Below are positions 24,295 through 35,000 of a stretch of 64,000 nt of DNA, one piece after another. This stretch comes from Thuidium tamariscinum. Its lineage: Eukaryota; Streptophyta; Bryopsida; Hypnales; Thuidiaceae. The position numbers were made by a program, and so were the translations under genes. The notes under the pieces are model-generated. The model did not search any database, was not told the DNA's origin, and worked only from the letters and a program-made list of their open reading frames with translations. Position 1 is the stretch's first letter; the number at the start of each line of letters is the position of its first letter. The DNA lies in contig OX344751.2 of assembly GCA_947034885.2 (NCBI GenBank), positions 8,432,001 through 8,496,000 on the forward strand, read 5' to 3'.

Positions 24295-26540
24295 AAGTAA
24301 AAACAACTCCATTTTCTCATACTCTGCACCATTTTCGAGCCCTCTCCTCTACCGGTGCCCGTGTCTGCAGGTGGAAGTAAGATCGTCCTCAGTTACCGAC
24401 GTGCATTCCGAAATCCGAAGGCCAGCGAAACGAAACAAAACCTGCGCTTCGTAATTAATTGCAATTCCTGCTAACTTAGACCAACAATTGCTTGTCTTCA
24501 TTTCTCAAGCAGCTGCGTAGGTTCTATCCCAAATGAAAGCCCCGCTTGGAGTCCGTTTGAAGCTGTAGATTGTCAGGGGACTCGAACACAGTGGCAAGTC
24601 CGAAGCAGTTGGTGCTGGAGCTAGATCATGCCAGAGCAGCGGGAAAATGCGCTTCTCAAATACGGTATGAGAGAGTTGGGGGTGTGCAAACTTAGAATTA
24701 GGGTATACCCCAGAATCGTTTTGGAAACGATGCATGTACGTTACAGGGTCTGTTCAGTACCTAGAAACAATTTCCGCAATCTTCAGTAATTTGACTTCAC
24801 AGACAAAATGGATCGGAAGCTGTATGTATCTAACCCACTTTGATTCATATGTTTTGGTCTCATGTGTAATTAGGTTTGAATTTGTGAATTCGGATGGCAT
24901 GGTGCTCGAAGTGTGTCGTCCCTATCTTGAAATGTTCAGTGTTTGCACACGGAAACATCCAAAATGCACCCCACGTGACGGCGATCTGATGAAAATGAGC
25001 GTTTTCAGCATCAGTTGCATGGAATTTGATACAAGATTGAGATGTTTTGGGATGCCCTCTGGAGTGGTAGCAATTGCATTGGTTTTGCTTGGGTTTTGTG
25101 GTGTGTATCCTCTCTAACGAGAGTGTACCAGAAGTGTACATTCGGGGGGCGTTGTTCCTTGATCGTTACTTTGGGGTCCAATCCCTGACACGAGAATGTT
25201 TGAATTCAGCAGAAAAAGAGAAGTCTCTCCACACCCAGAAGCATTCTTCGGCATTCATGCGGCACCATTGCAGCTCTTCTTCAGGTATCTTCTATCTTAT
25301 CGTTTAGATGCTTGTAGGCTTGATTTAAGTAATATCACTAGTAAGTTGCGTAGGATTTCTGATTCTCCTTCACTTTGTTAGTGAGATTCCACCCCTGAAA
25401 TACCAAATTGTTTTTTATGTCAATCTTGAGTACATCATATGGGGATCGGACTTTCCCTTGTCTTATTTTAGTCTCGACCAACTCATGCATTCTGATTTCA
25501 TCACTGATTTCTGCTGGTTAAAAGTTTGACCCTATTTCCACAATTTGGTCAATCCAACGGTTTTCACATTTGCTAAGTGAATATTTCAATTGATTCACCT
25601 TTTTCATGATTATTTCTTTTGTAGTGGTGTCTTCAATTCCTCTCCTCACAAAAGCCCCTCCCCACCAATCATCAATTGCTTATTGATGGGTCATGCAATA
25701 CTGACTAGAATGGCATTGCTTGGTGTCAATGTAATGTTTTGAAGTTGGTGACGCACTGGCGCTTCAGTTCAGCTTTCTCTTGTTCAAACTTCCCTTGCTG
25801 TTGTAATAATTATTTGGCAAGGATCCAGTTTGACAGGGATAGCAAGATGAACTAGACACATCCCAGAATTACAGTTGTCGCAAGTTTATGCTCGAGACAT
25901 GAGATGCCATTGGCTGTTATAAGCTTAGACTTGAAAGACATGCCAAGCTCATAGAAAATTGGCATTGGAAACATTTCTCTGATTAGATCAAAAAGAGGGA
26001 GTAGCTAAGGTGGATACCCCAAAACCACCATTTTGTCCTTGTACTGTGGTTAGTAGTATTACTGGTCAAAGTTTTGTTGATTGTCTTGTTGGCAATTGAA
26101 AGAATGGGAGCTTCCAACACACCAAAGAATGTGACATTTGGATACCATATGCAAAAGTTATCAAGTTTTTTTTGGTAGAGATTCTATAATCCTTTCTTCG
26201 ACATAAGTTAAGTACAAATTGATTTCGGAGATGCTGACACGGTGATGGCGATGGCAGTTTTGGGTGGGTGGCGGATTTTGGGTGCAGACCTTAGTGGAAA
26301 AATGAGGTGGTCATTTGTACAAGTATCTGACTGATAGATTTCTTAAGTTGGAGTCGATGAGAAGTTTACTTCGGTGTAAGCCAGTGAGTTCTTCAATTCA
26401 TGATGCTTGATTTGCATCCATCCCATGTTTGGTCATCGTGACTGTTTTCGAATTGTCAAATATTGAGTGCTTTTCAACTCCAGTCACAAATGTTCATGAA
26501 CCTTGAGCCTCGTTTTGTAATTATGCAGTAAGCTTTAGAT
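24295..26540. other. GC-balanced island without a recognised gene
   Basis: Unlike its surroundings, this stretch is non-repetitive and of mixed composition. The longest ATG frame is 24734-25117 (+), 127 codons, with a hydrophobic C-terminus and no family that I recognise. Overlapping frames on the other strand (24860-25141 and 24505-24735) are about as long. It may be a gene relic, a non-coding transcript or regulatory DNA. Confidence 0.35.
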
Positions 26541-26614
26541 CTATACACCTTTACAAATCCCAAAATGATGCTGCAATCCTTGTATGGTTGCAAGCTTTCT
26601 AGGAGACTGAATCT

Positions 26615-26784
26615 GCAATTTGGTGGATTTTGAATTTTTTTTTTCCTTCACAATTGATTGATTCTTCTCTTCAGAATTCATGTTAACCATTGAATTAGAC
26701 GCAATTTGGTGGATTTTGAATTTTTTTCCCTTCAGAATTGATTGATTCTTCTCTTCAGAATTCATGTTAACCATTAAATTAGAC
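26615..26784. repeat. Tandem duplication of an 85-bp unit
   Basis: Unit 1 (26615-26700) and unit 2 (26701-26784) both run from GCAATTTGGTGGATTTTGAA to TTAACCATT(G/A)AATTAGAC and differ only in a T-run length and a few bases. The open frame across them on the minus strand (26541-26846) therefore encodes a duplicated peptide and is not evidence of a gene. Confidence 0.85.
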
Positions 26785-28830
26785 ATTGAATGTGTGAAAC
26801 CACTTTGATGTGGTCTAGTGTTTCTGGTTAGTGAAAAAGTATACAAAATTTTTCAATGTTAGTGAAGTGTTAAAGGAATATATTAATTGGATAAGCTTTA
26901 ATGTTCTTGCAATCAATTTTCATCTTTCCTTTGATTGTACAATGGTAACAAGTAATGAAAGTATAGTGTGAAATTCAATTATGAAGAATCTAATTCCTAA
27001 ATGTTGAATTTATATCATGTCTATTATAATAATTAGATGAATGTTTGTAATATTGTGTCTCTAATGTCAACACCTCTCCTTCTAATTACACAGAAGAGTG
27101 ATTTTTAGGTTGTTCCCACTCACCTAAACAAATACACCAAGGGCGAAAATTTACAATGTATGACTTTCAAGGAAATTGTAGAAACAAAGCATGAACATAT
27201 TCCTCTACTATTTATGTCATATTTGGTTGATTCCTTTGGTCATAGGCTCCCTTTGTTTTAAGGTTAATTTTGCCATTCTTTTAAATCCTTGGTCAATGAA
27301 CTTATTTGTTTTGCAATTGCTTTATTAGAGCTAATCGTAAAGTGTGTACAACTAAAAGAGGGACTAGGAGCTAGAGTTTGAAAAAAATATAGGACAAAAC
27401 TACTTGAAATACAAAACTATTTTTCATGAAGCTTGGTATTGTGTATCTTTTGTGATATTCTTATTCAAACCTTCCTCTAATATCCTATTTCAAATTGAGG
27501 GTTCTCTTACAAGTAATTCTAACTAATTTAATTAGATATCCAAATTGAGTTTATTTTTTGATACAGAGCTATCAAGTTGAAACACATTGTTCCTTAGTAT
27601 TCAAAGTTGTTTTTTGGGAACCATTCTTTTAAGAATCCTAGTACACCATCAATCCATCACCTAGCAATATGTATCCATCAATGGAATGGCAACTTTTGAA
27701 GAAAGTTGAATTTATGTACAAACACCACATACTCTATATATGCCCTAAAGTCCTTTAATTCTATCCATTTGTTAGACATACAACTTATGATCAGTATAGT
27801 AGAATCTCTCTATGTTGGTCCTCTATAAGCCAGTAAAGTGAATAAACATCTATAAGCTAATGTGTTAAATTAGTCCTAAACCTATTGGGTTGAAAAGGTT
27901 CTATTGTTAGTATCATGAATTTGCAATTGGAAAATGTACAATTCAATCGTTGTGATCTTGTTTGTCAAAGTCAAAAACTTAGAGTAATATGAAATTGAGA
28001 ACAAGGAAAATAAATTGAATCTTGGCCTTGCTGTTAAAATAGCCCCCAGGTTGAACAAGGGTTCCTTGATTTTCGGTGCACTCACAATCAACACTTGAAA
28101 ATTCATAGAATATCCTAAAAACATAAGCATATAAAATATGATTAATTGCCAACAAGATCTAGGAAGAAATTGATCCAATTTAGCAATAAGAACCTTACTC
28201 ATATGCTTATTTGAATAATTTAGGTGTGGTTACCTTAGAATACTTGCAAATTGATTGCCCTTTCAAGTCCACTTACTAAAAGGGCATCTCAAAGTTCATT
28301 CACATTTTGATCTTTGTTGCCTTGATTCTTTTGCATTCTAAAAAACTATAAATTATATTGCAATTATTTAGAAGGTAGTTGTACCATATAACTTATACTT
28401 CTCATTATGACCTTTCAAAGACATTGTACATGGTAGCATAAATTATACTAAATAGTGAAATTAGGATGAAATTCTACCATCTAGCAATGAACTAACCATC
28501 AGTTCTTTGCAAACATTGACAAAGATGTTGCTCAAATGTTCATCACAAGCACCCTAGCAAAAGTTTTCAAGCTTTTGTTACTAAGAAGGTCATACTCATG
28601 AAGGTTATTTGCTTGCAATTAAGCAAATCTATATAGCCTCCAATACTTGTGATTGTCATGCCTATATATTTTATTATTGACAAGAGTCTTTAGTCCTAAG
28701 AACAGGCATTGTGTAATTAACTTCATGTATTATTACTAAAGACACTAATGCTAACTTTTTGGTATTCTAATTTACTAGCCCTGTTTAAGTATAGGATAAT
28801 TACAAGGACAATTACTAATTGAAATGGAGG
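26785..28830. other. AT-rich intergenic sequence
   Basis: No gene, RNA gene or organised repeat was recognised. The 106-codon minus frame at 27882-28202 has no recognisable motif. Confidence 0.35.
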
Positions 28831-29047
28831 CACTAGAAGAAAATCAGCCCAAAGTGCGTTGTTTTTAACATAATCATGTCAAGTGGGTTGTGTTGAAAAT
28901 TGTGTTGTAAATGCAGTGAAAATGCAGAAAAACGCAGAATTTGCATTTTTCTGCGTTTTCATTACGTTTACAACACAGTTTTCAACATAACCCACTTGAC
29001 ATAGTTATGTTGAAAACAACGCACTTTGGGCTGATTTTCTTCTAGTG
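28831..29047. mobile_element. CACTA-type MITE, 217 bp, TSD AGG
   Basis: CACTAGAAGAAAATCAGCCC faces its exact complement GGGCTGATTTTCTTCTAGTG, with AGG repeated at 28828-28830 and 29048-29050. The arms are complementary almost to the centre near 28940, including AACGCAGAATT-type sequence around the turn. A 3-bp duplication and CACTA-type ends fit the CACTA superfamily. Confidence 0.85.
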
Positions 29048-29050
29048 AGG

Positions 29051-29884
29051 GAATTCTAAAAATAAGCAAATTAACAAGGAAGGCAAGGCTTAATAAGGAA
29101 TGCATATTTGTTTTTAGAATCCTCAACAAGGAGATTTCTCAATATAAACATCCATCTAGAAATGGATGAAATATGTGATTGATAAATGCAAAATTCATTA
29201 TCACCAATTACGTGGATTTCAACTACCTAGAGGAGATTGAAAAAAACAATTTTCCTACAAAATGAATACAGATTTCTAGGTGGGACTTATGTAGGTTAGT
29301 GGTGAATGACTGCTTCTTGGTTCATGATTGGTTGCTAATGTTCTTATTTAATTCATTTTCAATAATACAAACTTTATCTTTTAATAGATTGATGATGCCA
29401 TTTCCATTGATGTGCATCAATGAAGCATAAAAAATACAAATGATTAATCAATCATTCATTAAAAAAAACATGTATATTCATTCAAAATTGAATAGCAATG
29501 AGATCTTAAGAGATTGTAGCAAGTCAACAATTTAGCCACTAAACAAGGAAATCTTTCATAAAATACTGCACTTCACTTATTTTGTACTGCATTTGAGCAA
29601 ATTATCATTAAGAATTAAAACTTTGAACAATGCCTCAAGATATTAAAGCATCTGTAGTGTTGTCAATATATTGGCCCTATAATTGTATGATTAACTTTTG
29701 AATGATAGATAATTAAAACTTAAAAATGGTCAATGTAAAAAAAAAGTGTCGACAATGACTCTACATTGACTATAATTGAGCAATGATTGCAAAATGATTG
29801 TTTTGCAATCATTGTGAACAAAAAATGATTTCTATAGTCATTGTGGGCAAGTCATTTATACTCTCATTGTTTTTAGTGGGTCTT
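29051..29884. other. AT-rich spacer with a short hairpin
   Basis: Mostly featureless. TGATTGCAAAA and TTTTGCAATCA form a perfect 11-bp hairpin near 29785-29812, within a field of CAATGATT-like words and close to TTTTTAGTGGG (29870), which resembles a CACTA right end. A decayed CACTA fragment is possible. Confidence 0.35.
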
Positions 29885-30173
29885 CATTACAAAAAAATTG
29901 AACCTTGTAAGGGGTTGTTAACTTTTGTTTGATTTTTGGCCATAGTGTAAGTACAGAAAAAAATTAAAAATATTTCTTTTAAAATAATTAACTTAATTTT
30001 TTCTTGAGCCTTAAAACTTTAGAAATCTAAAAAATTAATTTTTTTTCTTGAAACCACGAATCTAACATAACATGAGTAGTGCCTTGTCATTTCCAATTTT
30101 TAAAAAAAAATTGTAATTGCATTGCTAGGCAACAAACTCTTGGCCTTTTACAAGGTCAAGATTTTTTGTAATG
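29885..30173. mobile_element. Inverted-repeat element with CATTACAAAAAA ends
   Basis: CATTACAAAAAAATTGAACC at the left and, as complement, CATTACAAAAAATCTTGACC at the right face each other over 289 bp, and the similarity continues inward through CTTGTAA. The ends resemble the CACTACAAAAA type of plant CACTA elements. The flanking triplets do not match, so the assignment is tentative. Confidence 0.5.
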
Positions 30174-30177
30174 ACTA

Positions 30178-30497
30178 GAAGTGCATCCACAAGAATTTAG
30201 GAGAGGTACAAGAAAATTCAAAATTAGGCACTAGAAAAGTACTTCAAAAGTAAGGTAAAAAACAAAAACTCTAGAAGTCTTAGCAAAATACAATTACCAA
30301 AGTATGATTAATCTATTGGCCCTTTACATTACTTACATTTAGAGGATTAATAGCCAAATTTTACTTCAGTAAACATGATTTGCTAAGACCTCTAGAGTTT
30401 ATGATTTTGACCTTATTTTTGAAGTACTTGTGTTATGTCTAATTTTGAATTTCCTTGTACCTTCTCCAAGTTCTTTTAGATGTGCTCCCAATGAGAC
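30178..30497. mobile_element. Imperfect palindrome, about 320 bp
   Basis: The left arm (about 30178-30300) carries GAGGTACAAGAAAATTCAAA, AGTACTTCAAAAGTAAGGT and ACTCTAGAAGTCTTAGCAAA in order. The right arm has the complements in reverse order (about 30375-30497). The arms pair with scattered mismatches around a centre near 30338. It is probably a MITE, but its ends are not sharply defined. Confidence 0.55.
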
Positions 30498-31317
30498 CAT
30501 TTTCAAATTATAATTCTTTAATGTTCAAAAGTTGGTTATATAGTTATAAGGCTAATACACAAGCAAATTTATGGATGTTCTTTGGAATGGTTAATAATTT
30601 AGGGTAAGTACACACTAGTAGAAGCCCAAGTTTTTTTTGGATGTTAGCAACAAATAAGAATGTTTTTTAGAACAAAAATTGGAAGATGAGATCAAGGCTA
30701 TGAAGACAAAATTTAGTTGGATGTCTCAAAAAACTAGTAGATGTCTCAAACAAAATGAGTCCATGTCTTGTGCAACATAAATGTTTTGGCAAGTTCAATA
30801 AAAAAAACGCAAGTGTGTTATGGAGAACATCTCAAAAAACACAAACTTACCACATTGGCATGGGATTTTGTTTTGACTCCAAGTAAGTTTCTAGAAATTA
30901 CTAAGAGCTAAAATAAAATGCTAAACAAATGTGAAAATGTCAGAAAGAAGGGCAACCTCTTAGCAAATTTTTCAAGAAGAAAAAAAAGAAGAAAAAAAGA
31001 AGAAAAAAAATGACAGTTGATGTGGCAATTTTGTGATGTGGCATGCCACATCAATACACTTTGACACCTTTTAAGAATTCTAAAATTGTTTTTTAAACAT
31101 CAACTAAGATATCAATTGAGACATTAATGGTGATGTCAACCAAGACATATAGATGTTTTTTGCGACTTCCACTAAGATGTTTAAATAAACAAGATTCAAA
31201 GTCCAATGGACCAAATATATCCCATATGATTCATCTTCACTCCTACCACCCAATTTACTTCAATATCATATTGTCTTTTCATCTAAATATATTCACAATA
31301 AGTGACTTTTTAAGCCA
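30498..31317. other. AT-rich region with a lone CACTA-like end and a purine tract
   Basis: CACTAGTAGAAGCCCAAG at 30613 looks like a CACTA left end. It is followed by scattered GATGTCTCAA/GATGTCAAC words to about 31660, but no matching right end was found. A pure A/G tract of GAAGAAAAAA type lies at about 30974-31010. Confidence 0.4.
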
Positions 31318-31505
31318 TACAACATAAATACCAAGTATGGTGTATGACATATTGTATACAATATAGTGTGTATGATGTATAACATATGGTGTAAAATGTA
31401 TGGCATATTGTGCATGATGAATTTTATATTGTGTACAATGTATGGTATATGGTGTATTTTGTAATATGCATGGTTTTTTGTATGGTATATTGTGTAAGGT
31501 AAACA
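31318..31505. repeat. Degenerate TATGGTATATTGTG minisatellite
   Basis: Units of about 10-22 bp such as GTATGGCATATTGTG, GTATGGTATATGGTG and GTATGGTATATTGTG repeat head to tail. The tyrosine/histidine-rich open frames on the minus strand are products of the array. Confidence 0.75.
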
Positions 31506-32339
31506 TTTAAATAAACGTTTCAAAAAATGTCTAGACATTTAATTTGATGTTGAAAAAATCAATTAGAAAATCCTTCTACACATCTCTGTTAATGTTGCTA
31601 GAGACAATAAGAATTTTTTTGCAACATCCACATTGATGTTACTAAAATAATACTTTTCATCTCAAACATTGTGGCGTTAACCACCACGTTTAGGTTTTAA
31701 AAATCCTATGTGGCATTGCCCACTTACTTGGTGCTTGCGTCGAGGTGACGTGGTTGCCACATGGTATGTTTTTTCAAATTTTCTCGTATTTTTGCCTTGT
31801 CAATCTTGATGGATTTTTCTAAACATTTATGGTAGACATGTTAAATGTTTGACTAAACATTTGTTCATGTTCAAGGGCTTGTAAAAAACCCGCAAGTTCC
31901 TTCTTGTGGCAATACATTGGATTAAAATGTTGACTAATGTAGTTCGATTTTCACTCCTAATGCAAGTATGAACCACCATATGGTCTATTCTATATGTCCT
32001 CCTTCACTGTAAGGCTGGATACAAGAAAATGTTTCATAATTCTTTGCTATAATTAATATATATGACTTCAAAGATTGAAGTTAAATGAAGTATAAATTTT
32101 GCCCTCATGTTGTACAATTTTTAATTTACACAATCATACTCAATAGAATGTTTGCAAGAAAGTTTCAATGGAGATTTGGGAGGTATTTAGTGTTAAATTT
32201 CTTCTTATTTTCTAAAGCATAGAGTGTGTCTTCGAAGAAGAAAATTCCAAATAACCAATTTTAGATGCATTGCCAATTTAGAAAAAAAATTCAATCATAA
32301 CAAAACTTTATAGAACAAATAAGGCAATGTTTAGAAATA
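31506..32339. other. AT-rich intergenic sequence
   Basis: No gene was recognised. The first part may belong to the decayed CACTA-like element starting at 30613. Confidence 0.3.
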
Positions 32340-33310
32340 CATTAAGCCCATTTGACCTTGTGGATTGAAAGATTATAATGTTTGAGGTGAGAATTTCTTT
32401 TTATTCCTACAAAACAAGGGCAATGCTTTTTAGAGTAAAATTTTGTGACCATTCATGAGTATATGTTGTTAGGTTCATTCATAAAAAATTTCAAAACACT
32501 ACAAGAGAAAGGGGTGTTTTAAGTAGTGTCCTAGACATCACGTCTTTTAAGTAATGTCTTTTAAGTAAGGTTTTAAGTAAAATTCTACTAAAAAGACTGT
32601 CTTTTTAGTAAAATTTTACTTAAAACCTTATTTAAAAGACATTACTTAAAAGACGCGATGTCTAGGACACTACTTAAAACACCCCTTTCTCTTGTAGTGA
32701 AAGCAAATATCAAATTTAGCTTATTTTAAGTCAACCTACAATGAAAGAAGGTTAAATGCATTGCCAATACATACTAGTCATTTCTTGATGTTTTCTTTTG
32801 CAATGAAGAAATTTTTCATTTGAAATTCAAATTTTAATAAAATTAAAAAAAAACATTTGGAATATGTGGGAAAATTTTCAAAAACTTTGTTTTCATAGGT
32901 TGCAAAATAATAGAACTAGAAGTTAGAAGAAAATGTTTATTTTGAAGTTGCTCCAATAATAATAAAGTTTGATTTATCTTAGAATGTGAATTGAGAACCA
33001 AATTTTTTTAGGGTACTTGAATGCCATATTTTATTAGTTGCATATATGCCAAATTTCAAAAGTCAACGAGTGTTTTTGCAAAAGATGCCCAAATTGCCTA
33101 GCCTACCAAGAAAATTTAGGGGAAGATAACTTTGATTTGGATACCTAGCTAGAAAAAATTATATTTTTTCTTCAAGACATACATGTTCACATCTTGTGTC
33201 AAAATTTTATAAACAACCAACCAAAATTCACTTCATAGAAACCTATCCAGATTCTCAATTGTCTCTTCAATGAACAATTGGCCTTTAGAGGTTAAAAATT
33301 GCTACTTGGT
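32340..33310. repeat. Dispersed repeat B, copy 1 (interrupted by a MITE)
   Basis: Diverged but collinear with 55060-55805: GTTTGAGGTGA, then AGTAAAATT, then TTGAAATTC/TTGAAATTT, then GCATAT(A/G)TGCCAAATTT, then TTTTAGAGGT near the end. This copy is interrupted by the CACTA-type MITE at 32497-32699; the other copy has no insertion there. No intact gene. Confidence 0.55.
32497..32699. mobile_element. CACTA-type MITE, 203 bp, TSD AAA
   Basis: CACTACAAGAGAAAGGGGTG faces its exact complement CACCCCTTTCTCTTGTAGTG, with AAA at 32494-32496 and 32700-32702. The arms pair nearly to the centre around 32598. The CACTACAAGA end is a widely seen plant CACTA terminus. Confidence 0.85.
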
Positions 33311-34840
33311 CAATGGCACTTGAATTGAATTGATTGTTGTTGGTTTCATGGTGTATATCCTACACATATATACAATAGAAGGAAAGAAATTTTCTAAAGA
33401 AAGGTGGAGGTAGGAAAAAATTCAACACTTAAATTTTAAATATAAGATAGTCCCACTTTAAAAACCCCATGAATGAATTTACAAAAACTATAGAATATTG
33501 AGAAATACCCTTCTTAGCTTTTATATAAAGATACGGTCATCTTGAACACAAGAATTAAGGTAAAGAGCCCTACATCAAATACCCTCTTAACTTAGGTGTA
33601 TACCTTAAATAACAATAAGTGATCTCCTTGAGATGCATCCCCTAGTTGCATTATTGGTATTGCCTAAAAGCCTTCATTGATAAGTAGGAATGCATAGACT
33701 TTGTTCTATGGTGTTTGGACCTATAGTATGAAATTAGAAGAGGACTTAAGGCCTATTTCATGTATAGATGTCCACCACTTGTAGATGAAAACCTTTGTCT
33801 ACTTGATTGCCCAACTTGGTGTGGAAGAAAATTGCCATGTCATCATTGGTTTTGTGTGTCCATTGAATGGTTTCATACTTGGAAATGGACATCCCTAAAA
33901 TTATACCTTAATAGATTTATATTATTGTTCTATAACTATGACTAGCACCATTGAAGTAAAACGAGAACCATCATAATGTACAACTTTATTACATAAACAT
34001 TAGTTTAGAGTTTGTATATTTTATTCTAAAAGAGCTTTTATTGGTTTGCAATTTTAAAAAATCATTCTGGAAATACTCTAGAAATATTCTATGAATGCTA
34101 AATCTATTCTAAAAATACTCCAACAATATCCAAAAGTTTCAGAAATATTATTACAAACCTCTAAAAACACTCTGAAGATTAATTTTAAAAAGATTCTAGA
34201 AATACTCTAGAAAATTTCTACAATTTTGATAAAGAAGTTTCAAAAAAATACTAATTAAAATAAAATATTCTAAAAAATCATATTAATTTTGAGCATTGGT
34301 TTCATTTACCTTTATTATTTTTTGGTAACTTAGATATCACTTTTGATGCAAATAAATTATACAAGGGATACACTAATCCATACTTTAAGTTGGATTGTTT
34401 GTTTATTCATTTTGTTTCTTATGTTGAGATTTTTTGATTGTACATCTCCTAGATGTGTTCTTAGTATTGTTAGAAAGCTCTCTACAAGGAAGTGCATGGA
34501 CTTTGTTCACTCCTATAATTAGAAAGTAATGAATTTTTGAATTATTTTTGGATCATAAAAAGTTAAAAATCACTCTTACCTCTACTTTGATAGTCGCACA
34601 TTAGTTGAGGGTAAAGAAAATTCAAATTTTACTAACAATCTAAAATCTTATTTATTTGTTTAGATCATATCTGATTATTAACAATCTAACAACAACTAAA
34701 CAAGTATCTGATTATTAACAATTATTCAGGTTAGTATTATAGATAAAAAAAGAATTCTACTCAAAATCAAAATTATTATGATAACAAATTTTATTGTTTG
34801 TTTCATTATTCAGGGTAAAGAATAAAAAAGTCTGGCCTTT
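33311..34840. other. AT-rich intergenic sequence upstream of the synthetase gene
   Basis: A weak GAAATACTCTAGAAAT-type array runs from about 34065 to 34215. The 61-codon plus frame at 33760-33945 is not recognised. No TATA box is obvious immediately upstream of the synthetase gene. Confidence 0.35.
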
Positions 34841-34847
34841 CCCAATT

Positions 34848-34910
34848 AGGGTTTATTGCAGCAGTCCTTCCTCTCCACGCATGCTTGGCCGAATGGCCGA
34901 ATTAGGGTTT
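34848..34910 (+). promoter_or_regulatory. Pair of telo-box motifs upstream of arginyl-tRNA synthetase
   Basis: AGGGTTT occurs at 34848-34854 and 34904-34910, each preceded by AATT. A third lies in intron 1 (35333-35339). In plants AGGGTTT/AAACCCT telo-boxes are common near transcription starts of ribosomal-protein and other translation genes, which fits the gene downstream. The transcription start itself cannot be read from the sequence. Confidence 0.5.
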
Positions 34911-35000
34911 GTAGGCGTTTTCGCGATGCAGGCAGCAGAACTATGGACATCTACTGCAGCAGCACGCGCGTTGCCATCCAGCGCCTCTCCCCTCTGCTAG
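34881..35000 (+). other. Upstream ORF overlapping the long-form start
   Basis: An ATG at 34881 opens a 39-codon frame ending at 35000, with further in-frame ATGs at 34893 and 34926. It is out of frame with the synthetase, spans the long-form ATG at 34943 and stops 107 bases before the short-form ATG at 35108. If included in the mRNA it would tend to favour initiation at the downstream ATG. Whether it is transcribed depends on the unknown start site. Confidence 0.4.

Noticed and set aside
31279-31538. Tyrosine- and histidine-rich minus-strand frames
   Set aside because: They translate a minisatellite; there is no independent coding evidence.
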